Origin: Roseiarcus sp963748545
GTDB taxonomy: Bacteria; Pseudomonadota; Alphaproteobacteria; Rhizobiales; Beijerinckiaceae
DNA length: 64,000 nucleotides
Assembly (NCBI GenBank): GCA_963748545.1
Contig: CAVVJO010000029.1
Location: 5,666-69,665 of the forward strand
Reading direction: 5' to 3'
A program made the position numbers and the translations under genes. Of this stretch, positions 1 to 10,780 are shown in pieces. A model generated the notes under the pieces. It was given only the letters and a program-made list of their open reading frames with translations. It was not told the origin of the DNA and did no database searches. Numbering within the stretch: position 1 is the stretch's first letter; every line of letters begins with the position of its first letter.

Positions 1-960
1 ACCGCCCTCCTCCTTGGTCAGGATGTAAGCCTCAGCCTTGAACTTAGTGTGCGGCTTGACCGTGCCAGGCTTGCAGAGCACTTGACCGCGCTCGACTTCC
101 TCCCGCTTCGTGCCGCGCAGCAGGCAGCCGACATTGTCGCCCGCCTCGCCCTGGTCCAGGAGTTTGCGGAACATCTCGACGCCCGTGACGGTCGTCTTTG
201 CGGTCGGACGCAGGCCGACGATCTCGACTTCCTCACCGACCTTGATGATGCCGCGCTCAATGCGTCCCGTCACCACCGTACCGCGACCCGAGATCGAGAA
301 TACGTCTTCGACCGGCATCAGGAAGGGCTGATCCTTCGGACGCTCGGGCTGCGGAATATAGGCGTCGACCGCATCCATAAGCTTGAGGATCGCGTCGTGG
401 CCGATTTCGGGCGACTTGTTCTCAAGCGCCATCAGCGCCGAACCCTTGACGATCGGGATATCGTCGCCCGGGAACTCATAGCGCGACAGAAGCTCGCGAA
501 CTTCCAGCTCGACGAGTTCAAGCAGTTCCGGATCGTCGACCATGTCGACCTTGTTCATGAAAACGACCAGAGCGGGGACGCCGACCTGACGGGCAAGCAG
601 AATGTGTTCGCGAGTCTGGGGCATCGGACCATCGGCCGCCGAGACGACGAGGATCGCGCCGTCCATCTGGGCCGCACCGGTGATCATGTTCTTCACATAG
701 TCGGCGTGGCCGGGGCAATCGACGTGCGCGTAATGCCGCTTTTTGGTCTCGTACTCGACGTGAGCGGTCGAGATCGTGATGCCGCGAGCCTTTTCCTCGG
801 GCGCCTTGTCGATCTGGTCGTAAGCCGTGAAGGTCGCCCCGCCGGTCTCGGCGAGAACCTTCGTGATCGCTGCGGTCAGCGACGTCTTGCCATGGTCGAC
901 GTGACCGATCGTGCCGATGTTGCAATGCGGCTTGTTACGCGCAAATTTTTCCTTGGCCAT
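1..960 (-). CDS. tuf: Elongation factor Tu, N-terminal 320 residues (runs off the left edge)
   Basis: EF-Tu is the GTPase that delivers aminoacyl-tRNA to the ribosome. The ATG is at 960, and the frame stays open to base 1, giving 320 of the usual ~396 residues. The start MAKEKFARNKPHCNIGTIGH is typical; the P-loop is GHVDHGKT near residue 20, and the last visible residues (TKEEGG) fall in domain 3. It is the last gene of a minus-strand str operon, 47 bp behind fusA. The C-terminus lies outside the window, so the gene is partial here only because of the window edge. Family assignment is certain. Confidence 0.98.
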   Translation of the reverse strand, partial: MAKEKFARNKPHCNIGTIGHVDHGKTSLTAAITKVLAETGGATFTAYDQIDKAPEEKARGITISTAHVEYETKKRHYAHVDCPGHADYVKNMITGAAQMDGAILVVSAADGPMPQTREHILLARQVGVPALVVFMNKVDMVDDPELLELVELEVRELLSRYEFPGDDIPIVKGSALMALENKSPEIGHDAILKLMDAVDAYIPQPERPKDQPFLMPVEDVFSISGRGTVVTGRIERGIIKVGEEVEIVGLRPTAKTTVTGVEMFRKLLDQGEAGDNVGCLLRGTKREEVERGQVLCKPGTVKPHTKFKAEAYILTKEEGG

Positions 961-1007
961 AACGAACTCCTTTTCGAGGCCTTACCTTCAACGCCGGGCG
1001 ACGCGCC

Positions 1008-3083
<2,076 letters not shown>

Positions 3084-3112
3084 GGTCCTGATCCCGGTCC
3101 TGTGAAGGCCGC

Positions 3113-3583
3113 TTACCAGCGGTAGTGCGCGAAGGCGCGGTTGGCTTCCGCCATGCGGTGCGTGTCCTCGCGCTTCTTCACCGCGGCGCCGCGATTATTA
3201 GAAGCGTCCAGCAACTCCGCCGAGAGGCGATCGACCATGGTCTTGTCGTTGCGGTCACGCGCCGCCGAAATGATCCAGCGGATCGCCAACGCCTGACGGC
3301 GGTCGGTCCGCACTTCGACCGGAACCTGATAGGTCGCGCCGCCAACGCGGCGAGAGCGCACCTCGACAGCCGGCGCCACGTTCTCGAGCGCCTGCTTGAA
3401 CACCGCCAGCGGATCGCTCTTGGCCTTCGCCTCGACGCTGTCGAGGGCGCCATAAACGATACGCTCGGCGACCGACTTCTTGCCCTCGTACATGATGGTG
3501 TTCATGAACTTGGCGACAATGACGTCACCGTATTTGGCGTCAGGGATGATCTCACGCTTTTCAGCGCTGTGCCGGCGGGACAT
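3113..3583 (-). CDS. rpsG: 30S ribosomal protein S7
   Basis: S7 organises the 3' major domain of 16S rRNA in the small subunit head. The 156-residue product starts MSRRHSAEKREI, shows the family core GGATYQVPVEVR around residue 80, and ends FAHYRW, all usual for bacterial S7. It is cotranscribed with rpsL (26 bp upstream) and fusA. In many bacteria S7 autoregulates the str mRNA; no such element could be proven here. Confidence 0.98.
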   Translation of the reverse strand: MSRRHSAEKREIIPDAKYGDVIVAKFMNTIMYEGKKSVAERIVYGALDSVEAKAKSDPLAVFKQALENVAPAVEVRSRRVGGATYQVPVEVRTDRRQALAIRWIISAARDRNDKTMVDRLSAELLDASNNRGAAVKKREDTHRMAEANRAFAHYRW

Positions 3584-3609
3584 GGCCTGCTCCTAATCCT
3601 GAATTCTGA

Positions 3610-3981
3610 TCACTTCGGCCGCTTGGCGCCGTACTTCGAACGGCGCTGCTTGCGGTCCTTCACGCCCTGCGTGTCGAGCACGCCGCGCAGAATGTGGTAG
3701 CGCACGCCAGGCAGATCCTTCACGCGACCGCCGCGGATCATGACAACCGAGTGCTCCTGAAGATTGTGACCCTCGCCGGGGATGTAGCCAATGACCTCGA
3801 AGCCGTTGGTGAGGCGGACCTTGGCAACCTTGCGAAGCGCCGAATTCGGCTTCTTCGGCGTCGTGGTGTAGACGCGTGTGCAGACGCCGCGCTTCTGCGG
3901 GCTTGCCTGAAGGTGGCGAGCCTTTTCGCGGTAGGTCTTCGGTTGCCGCGGTTTGCGGATCAACTGGCTAATCGTCGGCAT
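3610..3981 (-). CDS. rpsL: 30S ribosomal protein S12
   Basis: S12 sits at the decoding centre of the small subunit. The product has 123 residues, begins MPTISQLIRKPRQP and contains the conserved segments TTPKKPNSALRK (around residues 40-51, where streptomycin-resistance changes map in other species) and GGRVKDLPGVRYH (around 85-97). It is the first gene of the minus-strand str operon; its promoter should lie between it and the tRNA at 4496. Confidence 0.98.
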   Translation of the reverse strand: MPTISQLIRKPRQPKTYREKARHLQASPQKRGVCTRVYTTTPKKPNSALRKVAKVRLTNGFEVIGYIPGEGHNLQEHSVVMIRGGRVKDLPGVRYHILRGVLDTQGVKDRKQRRSKYGAKRPK

Positions 3982-4163
3982 GTCGAGCCCTTAATTTCCC
4001 GTGTCCATTCGCCTGGCCTCGCGGCCGGTCAGAAATTCTTCGCCCATAGCAGGGCGCGCTTTGAGCAACGCGCGAAACCAACAGCGCCGACAAACCCTTG
4101 TCGGGTTCGGGCGCCGCCGCGAGCAGAGGAACACGGGCGAGCCCGCGATCATGCCAAACAGAA

Positions 4164-4182
4164 CCGGCCCCATTGGGGCCGG
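4164..4182 (-). other. Perfect hairpin in the rpsL upstream region
   Basis: CCGGCCCC and GGGGCCGG form a perfect 8-bp stem around ATT. Read on the minus strand it is followed by TTCTGTTT. It sits about 180 bp upstream of the rpsL start, so it could be a leader attenuator of the str operon or a terminator of something transcribed leftward. The rest of 3982-4495 shows no convincing gene; open frames there are short and not protein-like. Confidence 0.4.
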
Positions 4183-4495
4183 ATATGGCTCGTCGATGAT
4201 ATCGTCAGTGTTTAGAGCCGGTAGGTACCGGACGCGTCGTCCCGTACAGCGAAGCCCTACGACCTGTCGAAAGCGTGCGGAACATATTCGGCGCGTTCGC
4301 CACCGTCAACCCCTTTTTTCCGGTCCGGCCACTGCCACCCGAGCTTTGTGTCGAGGTTCGCGAATGGACGAGGCAAGCCGCGGATGCGCGGAGCGCTAAG
4401 CCGACCTGGCCAATTGGTTCTTGCCTGGACCCGCAAAAGAGGTTAGACGCCACGCGATCATTCCGGGCGTCGCTTTTTGCCGCGTCCCGGAATTC

Positions 4496-4572
4496 GCGCC
4501 CGTAGCTCAGCTGGATAGAGCACCAGACTACGAATTTGGGGGTCAGGAGTTCGAATCTCTTCGGGCGCGCCA
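4496..4572 (+). tRNA. tRNA-Arg (anticodon ACG)
   Basis: The 77-nt sequence folds as a cloverleaf. The acceptor stem GCGCCCG pairs with CGGGCGC, the anticodon stem CCAGA pairs with TTTGG, the anticodon loop is CTACGAA with ACG at 34-36, the T loop is TTCGAAT, and the 3' end has an encoded CCA. It stands alone between the str operon and the tau genes and marks the start of the accessory region. Confidence 0.96.
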
Positions 4573-4611
4573 GTTATTTCGATAACTTACTGATAAGTTG
4601 CCGTTCTAAAT

Positions 4612-4632
4612 CCGGCCGGAGACTGAGGCCGG
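4612..4632. terminator. Candidate bidirectional hairpin between tRNA-Arg and tauD
   Basis: CCGGCC pairs with GGCCGG across a 9-nt loop, 40 bp after the tRNA and 13 bp beyond the tauD stop codon, where the two transcription units converge. No long T tract follows, so function as a terminator is only inferred from position. A second, AT-rich inverted repeat (AACTTA/TAAGTT, 4584-4599) lies between it and the tRNA. Confidence 0.35.
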
Positions 4633-4644
4633 CCGCGCTTCAAG

Positions 4645-5484
4645 TCAGCCCGGCCGGTCGCCGAGGATGGCTGCGCGCGCCATCACGCGGGTCTCCGGCA
4701 GATAATCGAGCGTCGCGTAATGCGTGCTGAGCCGATTGTCCCAGAAGGCCAGGTCGCCCAGCTTCCAGCGCCACCGCACGGTGTATTCAGGCTTGGAAAG
4801 ATGGGCGAGTAGGAAGGCGAGCAGCGCGTCGCTCTCCTTGGGATTCAATTCGAGTATGCGCGAGGTGAAGCCCTCGTTGACGAAGAGGCCGCGCCGGCCG
4901 TCCTCGATCGTGCGCACGACTGGATGGAGCACTGGCGGATTGGCGGCGACGGCCCGCTCCCACGAGGCCTTGCGCTCGCCGACGCCCCAGAGATGGCGGC
5001 GGAAGCCATGCTGGAAGTCATGTTCGGCGTTCAGACCGTCAACCAGGCGGCGGATCGGCTCGGAGAGCCCCTCGTAGGCCGCCACCGTCGAGGACCAGAG
5101 TGTGTCGCCACCGTTCGGGGGCAGCCGCTTCGGCGTCAGCACTGCGCCGAACGGCGGCGTCTCGATGAAGGTCACGTCGGTGTGCCAGTTGTCGTTGTCG
5201 GGCAGCGAGTCCGCGCGCGTTTCGATCAGCGTGATCTCTGGAATTCCCTCGACCGTGGGATAGACCGGATGAACGTGCAGCTTGCCGAAGCGGCTGGCGA
5301 AATCTCGCTGCGCCTCGGGCGTCACCGCCTGGTTCTCGAAGAACAGCACGTGCCGTTCGGCGACCGCCGCCCTGAGGTTCGCGATCGCGCGGTCCGACAG
5401 CGGGCGGGAGAGATCGATCCCCGAGACGAGGCCGCCGATGGCGGGCGTGAGCGGGGCGACTACGAAATCGGTGTTGGTGGTCAT
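4645..5484 (-). CDS. tauD: TauD/TfdA family Fe(II)/2-oxoglutarate dioxygenase (taurine dioxygenase-like)
   Basis: Members hydroxylate the carbon next to a sulfonate or sulfate ester, releasing sulfite or sulfate for growth. The 279-residue product has the metal-binding HxD in NWHTDVTF (H101, D103), a distal His in STHYATLDY (about 255) and the 2OG-binding Arg in ETRVMARA (about 266). The ATG at 5484 (MTTNTDF) fits family length better than the further upstream in-frame ATG at 5538. It is divergent from tauABC with about 225 bp between, which supports an alkylsulfonate role, though the exact substrate (taurine, other sulfonate, alkyl sulfate) cannot be read from sequence. Confidence 0.88.
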   Translation of the reverse strand: MTTNTDFVVAPLTPAIGGLVSGIDLSRPLSDRAIANLRAAVAERHVLFFENQAVTPEAQRDFASRFGKLHVHPVYPTVEGIPEITLIETRADSLPDNDNWHTDVTFIETPPFGAVLTPKRLPPNGGDTLWSSTVAAYEGLSEPIRRLVDGLNAEHDFQHGFRRHLWGVGERKASWERAVAANPPVLHPVVRTIEDGRRGLFVNEGFTSRILELNPKESDALLAFLLAHLSKPEYTVRWRWKLGDLAFWDNRLSTHYATLDYLPETRVMARAAILGDRPG

Positions 5485-5567
5485 GGGGTGTTCAGCCTTC
5501 GAAAGATGGGGCGCGCCGGACGCGCTGAGCGAGCCCACGAAGGAGAGCCTATGGTGATTTATACATC

Positions 5568-5588
5568 TTGTCTATTAACTTACTTGAC
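5568..5588 (+). promoter_or_regulatory. 21-nt AT-rich element upstream of tauA, shared with the sbp operon
   Basis: TTGTCTATTAACTTACTTGA(C) matches TAGACTACTAACTTTATAGA(C) at 8785-8805 at 15 of 21 positions by my alignment, in otherwise very GC-rich surroundings. Each copy precedes a sulfur-uptake operon (tauA starts at 5710, sbp at 8867). It may be a common operator or promoter for a sulfur-limitation regulator such as a CysB/Cbl-type LysR protein; no regulator gene is nearby. Spacing to the ORF is 121 bp here and 61 bp at sbp. Confidence 0.4.
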
Positions 5589-5709
5589 TGATGAGCCTGG
5601 GGATGCTCTTCATGGTTCGTCGCGGCTTCGATCCTCGGCGGCCCGGCACGTGAACCGCTCTCCCTCCCCGGGCTCGCGCGCCGGGCCAAATCAAAAGGAT
5701 TGATTCATC

Positions 5710-6732
5710 GTGAAGCTGACCCACCTTCTCACAGCGAGCGCCGTCGCCGCCTTCGCCTGGCTCGGCGCATCGGGCGCTCAGGCCGCAGACAAAGTCGTCG
5801 TCGGCTATCAGACCGACGCCTTGCCCTCCTCCGTGGCGATCGCCGACGGCGAATTCGACAAGGCGACCGGGGTCCAGATCGATTTCCGCCGCTTCAATTC
5901 GGGCGCAGAGATTTTCGCCGCCATCGCCTCTGGCGACGTGCAGATCGGCTACGTCGGCTCGAGCCCGTTCGCCGCGGCGACATCGCGCGGCCTCGACGTC
6001 AAGGCGTTCTATCTCGCCTCGATCTCCGGCATCGACGAGGCCCTCGTCGTCCGCAACGGCTCGGGCATCAATTCGCTGGCCGATCTCAGGGGCAAGAAGC
6101 TCGCCGCCGCACCGGTCTCGACCGATCACTACCAGCTTCTCGCGCTGATCAAGAACGTCGGCCTCAACGAGAAGGACGTGCAGGTTTTCGCAATCCCGCA
6201 GCCCGACATCGTTGCGGGATACAATCGCGGAGATCTTGACGGCGGCTTCGTCTGGGATCCGGCGCTGACCGAACTGAAGAAGAACGGCAAGGTGCTCGTC
6301 ACCTCGAAGGACGTCGCCGACAAGGGCGCGCCGACCTACTCCGCCTGGGTCGCGACGGGCGCCTTCGCCAAGGGCCACCCCGACTTCCTCAAGGCCTTCG
6401 CCGGGGTCATCGCGAAGCAGCAGAACTCGTTCGTCACCGACCCCGCGAAATGGGGTCCTGACAGCGAGAACGCCAAGACGCTCGCAAAGCTCCTCGGCGG
6501 CACAGCGGTCGATCAGGCCGCGGCCCTCAAGAACCTCAACCTTGTTCCCGTGAAGGCGCAGTCGTCCGACGCCTGGCTCGGCGGCGGCGAACAGTCGGGC
6601 GTCGCCAAGATCCTCAAGGACACGGCTGTGTTCCTCAAGAATCAGAAAAAGATCTCCGACGTGCTGCCCTCCTACTCCGCCTTCGTCACGCCCGATGTGG
6701 TCATCGCTGTCGAAAAGGGCGCCGGCTCCTAG
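5710..6732 (+). CDS. tauA: Taurine/sulfonate ABC transporter, periplasmic binding protein
   Basis: Captures sulfonates in the periplasm for the TauBC importer. The 340-residue product starts with GTG at 5710, has a Sec-type signal peptide (about residues 1-25, ending GAQA before ADKVVVG) and the SBP fold typical of the NMT1/SsuA-TauA family, including GYQTDALPSSVAIADG near the N-terminus and VGSSPFAAATSRG around residue 82. It is followed after 88 bp by tauB. Distinction from SsuA rests on the neighbouring tauD and is not absolute. Confidence 0.88.
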   Translation: MKLTHLLTASAVAAFAWLGASGAQAADKVVVGYQTDALPSSVAIADGEFDKATGVQIDFRRFNSGAEIFAAIASGDVQIGYVGSSPFAAATSRGLDVKAFYLASISGIDEALVVRNGSGINSLADLRGKKLAAAPVSTDHYQLLALIKNVGLNEKDVQVFAIPQPDIVAGYNRGDLDGGFVWDPALTELKKNGKVLVTSKDVADKGAPTYSAWVATGAFAKGHPDFLKAFAGVIAKQQNSFVTDPAKWGPDSENAKTLAKLLGGTAVDQAAALKNLNLVPVKAQSSDAWLGGGEQSGVAKILKDTAVFLKNQKKISDVLPSYSAFVTPDVVIAVEKGAGS

Positions 6733-6820
6733 GGGCGCGCGGCGCTCGAAGACACTTCCTTCCACGGGGATTGCGCCGCCGGAGGGGGTCCGGCGGCGCC
6801 TTTATTTAGGAGGACCGGCG

Positions 6821-7612
6821 ATGCTTCGGGTGGATAGGGCTTCGGTCTGGTTCGCCGGGCGCGACGGCAAACCGGTTCATGCGCTCGATCGCGTGTCGCT
6901 CGACATTTCGGAGGGCGCGTTCGTCGTCGCGCTCGGGACCTCGGGCTGCGGCAAGTCCACGCTCCTGAATGCGCTGGCGGGTTTTCTGCCGCTCTCATCG
7001 GGGACCATCACGCTGAACGGCCACGCAGTGGAGGGACCTGGCGCCGAACGCGGCGTGGTGTTCCAGAAAGACGCGCTGCTGCCCTGGAAGTCGGTCACCG
7101 AAAACGTGGCGCTGGGGCTCAAGTTCGCCGGCGTCGGCCGCAAGGAGCGGACGGAGAAGGCGCTCAGGCTCCTGTGGCTCGTCGGCCTGCAGGATTTCGC
7201 CGAAGCTGCGCCCTACGAACTGTCGGGCGGCATGCGCCAGCGCGTCGGCATCGCCCGCGCGCTGGCGCCCGATCCTGCGATCCTTCTTATGGACGAGCCG
7301 TTCGGCGCGCTCAACTCCATGACGCGCGAGGCGATGCAGGAACTCGTCGCGGACGTCTGGTCGCGCACCGGCAAGCAGATTTTCTTCATCACCCATTCGA
7401 TCGAGGAAGCGCTTTTTCTCGGCACCCATCTCATCGTCATGTCGCCCCGCCCCGGGCGTATCGTCGCGCGGTTCGACCTCAACTTCGTCAACCGTTTCGC
7501 CCGCGACCGCGATGCCAGGGCGGTCAAGACAGACCCCGAATTTCTCGCGCTGCGCGACCGCGTTCGCGCCATCATTCATCAGGACGAAGTCTACCGGAGC
7601 GCCGCGAAATGA
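6821..7612 (+). CDS. tauB: Taurine/sulfonate ABC transporter ATP-binding protein
   Basis: Energises sulfonate import. The ATG at 6821 is chosen because TAGGAGGA lies 6 bp upstream and gives a 263-residue protein, normal for TauB/SsuB; the frame is open further upstream only by chance. Walker A is GTSGCGKST near residue 41, the signature ELSGGMRQR near 136, and Walker B ILLMDEP near 158, followed by the switch His (FFITHS). Its stop overlaps the tauC start as ATGA, so the two are translationally coupled. Confidence 0.92.
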   Translation: MLRVDRASVWFAGRDGKPVHALDRVSLDISEGAFVVALGTSGCGKSTLLNALAGFLPLSSGTITLNGHAVEGPGAERGVVFQKDALLPWKSVTENVALGLKFAGVGRKERTEKALRLLWLVGLQDFAEAAPYELSGGMRQRVGIARALAPDPAILLMDEPFGALNSMTREAMQELVADVWSRTGKQIFFITHSIEEALFLGTHLIVMSPRPGRIVARFDLNFVNRFARDRDARAVKTDPEFLALRDRVRAIIHQDEVYRSAAK

Positions 7613-8457
7613 CCGATCTCGCCTCGGACGCCGACGTCGAGACGCCAACCTCAGAGGCTCGCCTCGTCAAGATGCGCAGATTCGGCATCGGCGAACGCTC
7701 GACCCTGCCGATCAGCATCGGCGCCGCGATCGTCATCGTCCTTCTCTGGTGGGCGGCTTCGGCGGCGCGCCTTGTGCCGCATCTCTTCCTGCCAACTCCG
7801 GTCGAGGTCTTCAACGCGGCTGTCTCGTTCTACCAGGACGGCTACGCCAACGCCACGATGTGGGAGCACGTCAGCGCGAGCCTCGCCCGCATCCTCGTGG
7901 CCGCGGTCATCGCGTTCGGCCTCGGCGTCCCGATCGGCCTCTTCATGGGGCTCAGCCGATGGGCCAAGGGCGTTCTCGACACGCCGATCGAGTTCTACTG
8001 GCCGCTGCCCCCGCTCGCCTACCTGCCGCTGATGATCATCTGGCTCGGCATCGGCGAGGCCTCGAAGATCACGCTGCTCACGATGGCGATGTTCGCGCCG
8101 ATTGCCATTGCAGCCCAAGCTGGCGTGCGGTCGATGTCGCTCGAGCGGGTCAACGCCGCGCTGTCGCTCGGCGCGACGCGCCTCCAGCTCCTGCGCGAGG
8201 TGGTCCTCCCCTCGGCGCTGCCGGAGATCCTGACCGGGACCCGCATCGCCATCGGCGTCGGCTGGAGCACGCTGGTCGCGGCCGAACTCATTGCCGCCAC
8301 CCGAGGCATCGGCCATTTCGTGATGTCGGCATCGCAGTTCCTCGCGACCGATTTCGTCTTTGTCGGCATCGGCGTCATCGCGGTCTGCGCCTTCGCCTTC
8401 TCCTTCGCCATGCGGGTGCTCGAGGCCTGGCTCGTGCCATGGAAGGGCCAGAGTTAG
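7609..8457 (+). CDS. tauC: Taurine/sulfonate ABC transporter permease
   Basis: Inner-membrane channel of the TauABC importer. Starting at the ATG that overlaps the tauB stop (ATGA, 7609-7612), it encodes 282 residues with six hydrophobic segments and the EAA loop (AALSLGATRLQLLREVVLPSALPEI, about residues 183-207, cited by its start) that contacts the ATPase. It ends the tauABC operon. The following 400 bp contain only a gene fragment on the other strand and the upstream element of the next operon. Confidence 0.92.
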   Translation: MTDLASDADVETPTSEARLVKMRRFGIGERSTLPISIGAAIVIVLLWWAASAARLVPHLFLPTPVEVFNAAVSFYQDGYANATMWEHVSASLARILVAAVIAFGLGVPIGLFMGLSRWAKGVLDTPIEFYWPLPPLAYLPLMIIWLGIGEASKITLLTMAMFAPIAIAAQAGVRSMSLERVNAALSLGATRLQLLREVVLPSALPEILTGTRIAIGVGWSTLVAAELIAATRGIGHFVMSASQFLATDFVFVGIGVIAVCAFAFSFAMRVLEAWLVPWKGQS

Positions 8458-8493
8458 ACCGAACGCGGGCGGTCTACACCCACGTTCGTCGTC

Positions 8494-8706
8494 GAAGCGA
8501 TCCGCGCCGGCAGGAGGGCCGACAGCCAGACGATTGTAGACGAGCGGATCGCCAGGCCGCACGGGGATGGCGCGGACCGCGCCGATCAGGATGAGGCGGC
8601 CGCGGCGCTCGATCCTCTCCTTGAGCTCGCAGCCGATCGCGGCGAGCGCGCCTTGTAGCGGCAGCGCGCCCAGCATGAAGACGCGCGCCGAAGCCGTCAC
8701 ACCGCA
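8494..8706 (-). pseudogene. C-terminal remnant of a flavin reductase-like protein
   Basis: In one minus-strand frame about 70 residues resemble the C-terminal half of the DIM6/NTAB flavin reductase family: LQGALAAIGCELKERIER, RLILIGAVRAI, and GDPLVYNR, which corresponds to the usual GDPLVYWRG end. No start codon or N-terminal half is present, so it is a leftover rather than a gene. Flavin reductases partner with FMNH2-dependent sulfonate monooxygenases, so it fits this sulfur region. The identification rests on motif resemblance only. Confidence 0.5.
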
Positions 8707-8784
8707 GTCGGCGGCGGTCGCTGGGACGGCGCGGTTGCCTCGACGCGCGACATCGCCTGTTGACCTTAGCCGCTCAAATGATAT

Positions 8785-8805
8785 TAGACTACTAACTTTA
8801 TAGAC
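8785..8805 (+). promoter_or_regulatory. 21-nt AT-rich element upstream of sbp (second copy)
   Basis: Second copy of the element at 5568-5588. It contains the direct repeat TAGAC...TAGAC and the shared core CTA-N-TAACTT. It lies 61 bp before the sbp ATG and is the only AT-rich stretch in the intergenic region, so it is probably the promoter/operator of sbp-cysTWA. A looser relative (ATTAACTACT on the minus strand near 14175) precedes the broken oxygenase gene ending at 13049. Confidence 0.4.
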
Positions 8806-8866
8806 ACGAGCGACAACGACGCTCGAGAGGCGGAAACGCGCGAAAGGGAGAAACGAGGAGAAATTG

Positions 8867-9898
8867 ATGCGCGTTTCGGAGCACTTGACGGCGAAGTCCC
8901 TTCTTGTGGCCGCGCTGCTGGCGTGCGCCTGGCTCGCCGGCGGACGGGCGGCGGCAGACACGACGCTTCTCAATGTTTCCTACGATCCGACGCGCGAACT
9001 CTACAAGGCGGTCGATGCCGCTTTCGCCGCGGAGTGGAAGGCCAAGACCGGCGAGACAGTAACCATTCAGGCCTCGCACGGCGGGTCGGGGGCGCAGGCG
9101 CGGGCGGTGATCGACGGCCTCGGGGCCGACGTCGTGACGCTAGCGCTCGCCGCCGACATCGACGCCATTGCCGCCAAGACCGGCAAGATCCCGGCCGACT
9201 GGCAGAAGCGCCTGCCCCACAATTCGTCGCCCTACACCTCGACGATCGTCTTCCTGGTCCGCAAGGGCAACCCGAAGGGCATCCGCGACTGGAGCGATCT
9301 CGTGAAGCCGGGCGTCGCCGTCATCACGCCGAATCCGAAAACCTCCGGCGGCGCGCGCTGGAATTTTCTCGCCGCTTGGGGCTACGGCCTCAAGGCGTTC
9401 AACGGCGATGAGGCGAAGACCAAGGACTTTGTCGCCCTCATCTACAAGAACGCGCCCGTCCTCGACACCGGTGCGCGCGGGTCGACCATCACCTTCGCCC
9501 AGCGCGGCCTCGGCGACGTGCTGGTCGCTTGGGAGAACGACGCCTTCCTCGCCTTGCAGGAATTCGGCAAGGACCAGTTCGAGATCGTCGCCCCCTCGCT
9601 CTCGATCCTCGCCGAGCCGCCGGTGGCGCTGGTCGACGCCAACGTCGACGCCAAGGGGACGCGTAAGGTCGCGGAGGCCTATCTCGAGTACCTCTACACG
9701 CCCGCGGCCCAGAAGTTGATCGCGAAGAACTATCTGCGCCCGACGAGTCCCGAGGACGCCGACAAGGACGATCTCGCCCGCTTCCCGAAGCTCGAACTCA
9801 TCACCGTCGACAAGACTTTTGGCGGCTGGAAAAGCGCGCAGGCAAAATTCTTCGCCGACGGCGGCGTCTTCGACGACATCGCCAAATCCCTGCATTGA
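8867..9898 (+). CDS. sbp: Sulfate ABC transporter substrate-binding protein
   Basis: Periplasmic sulfate/thiosulfate-binding protein. The ATG at 8867 follows GAGGAG by 6 bp; a TTG one codon earlier is less likely. The product (343 residues) has a signal peptide ending GGRAAAD near residue 36, then the Sbp/CysP core: NVSYDPTREL, the ligand-binding ASHGGSGAQARAV, DVVTLALAADID, and NPKTSGGARW. It opens the operon with cysT, cysW and cysA. A degraded copy of residues about 16-229 lies just after cysA. sbp versus cysP cannot be decided from sequence. Confidence 0.92.
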   Translation: MRVSEHLTAKSLLVAALLACAWLAGGRAAADTTLLNVSYDPTRELYKAVDAAFAAEWKAKTGETVTIQASHGGSGAQARAVIDGLGADVVTLALAADIDAIAAKTGKIPADWQKRLPHNSSPYTSTIVFLVRKGNPKGIRDWSDLVKPGVAVITPNPKTSGGARWNFLAAWGYGLKAFNGDEAKTKDFVALIYKNAPVLDTGARGSTITFAQRGLGDVLVAWENDAFLALQEFGKDQFEIVAPSLSILAEPPVALVDANVDAKGTRKVAEAYLEYLYTPAAQKLIAKNYLRPTSPEDADKDDLARFPKLELITVDKTFGGWKSAQAKFFADGGVFDDIAKSLH

Positions 9899-9922
9899 AG
9901 GCGCTGCATTGAGGGCGCTTCT

Positions 9923-10780
9923 TTGACATCATCCTTCTCGACCGCACGCAGACCGCTGAAGGCGCCCAGCGCCCTGCCCGGCTTCGCGCCGACGATGACG
10001 GCGACGCTGATCTATCTCGGCGTCCTCGTTGTCTTTCCCCTCGCCGCCCTGATCGTCAAGGCGTCATCGCTTGGGCTCGGCGGCATCCTCGATGTGGCGC
10101 TTCAGCCGCGCGTGCTCGCGTCGCTGAGGGTCAGTTTCGGCATGTCGCTCGCAGCGGCCCTGATCGACGTCGTCTTTGGCGCTGCGATCGCCTGGACGCT
10201 GACCCGCTACTCCTTCCCCGGCAGGCGCGCGCTCGACGCCATGGTCGACCTGCCGTTCGCGCTTCCGACCGCGGTCGCCGGCATAGCGCTCTCGACACTC
10301 TACGCGCCGAACGGTTGGGTTGGCGCGAGCCTCGCGAAGGTCGGCCTCAAGGTCGCCTATACGCCTTGGGGCATCCTCGTCGCGCTCGTCTTCGTCGGCC
10401 TGCCCTTCGTCGTGCGCACTGTCGAGCCGATCATCGGCGTGCTCGAGCGCGATCAGGAGGAGGCGTCCGCCACGCTCGGCGCGAGTCGCTTTCGGACCAT
10501 CTGGCGCGTCGTGCTGCCGGAACTGGCGCCGGCGCTCCTGACCGGCATGGCGCTCGCCTTCGCCCGTGGCGTCGGCGAATACGGTTCCGTCATCTTCATC
10601 GCCGGCAACGTGCCATTCGTCTCCGAGATCGCGCCGCTGCTCATCGTGGTGAAGCTTGAGGAATACGACTACGCCGGCGCGACTGCGATCGCCGCGATCA
10701 TGCTCATGATTTCGTTCGTCATGCTGCTGGCGATCAACGCCGCGCAGGCCTGGACCCGTCGGAGCCTCGGCCGTGGCTGA
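9923..10780 (+). CDS. cysT: Sulfate ABC transporter permease CysT (CysU)
   Basis: One of the two membrane subunits of the sulfate importer. The frame begins with TTG at 9923 preceded by GAGGG; no better ATG fits. The 285 residues contain about six membrane segments, the family motif DLPFALPTAVAGIALSTLYA near residue 106, and the EAA loop (ASATLGASRFRTIWRVVLPE, about 180-199). It overlaps cysW by 8 bp, implying translational coupling. Confidence 0.92.
   Translation: MTSSFSTARRPLKAPSALPGFAPTMTATLIYLGVLVVFPLAALIVKASSLGLGGILDVALQPRVLASLRVSFGMSLAAALIDVVFGAAIAWTLTRYSFPGRRALDAMVDLPFALPTAVAGIALSTLYAPNGWVGASLAKVGLKVAYTPWGILVALVFVGLPFVVRTVEPIIGVLERDQEEASATLGASRFRTIWRVVLPELAPALLTGMALAFARGVGEYGSVIFIAGNVPFVSEIAPLLIVVKLEEYDYAGATAIAAIMLMISFVMLLAINAAQAWTRRSLGRG

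Noticed and set aside
4496..4572. tRNA-Arg as an att site of an integrative element
   Set aside because: No duplicate of the tRNA 3' end and no integrase or transposase were seen in the window.
5575..6765. 396-residue open frame on the minus strand opposite tauA
   Set aside because: It is the antisense shadow of tauA; composition is skewed, there is no family likeness, and tauA has a signal peptide and conserved motifs.
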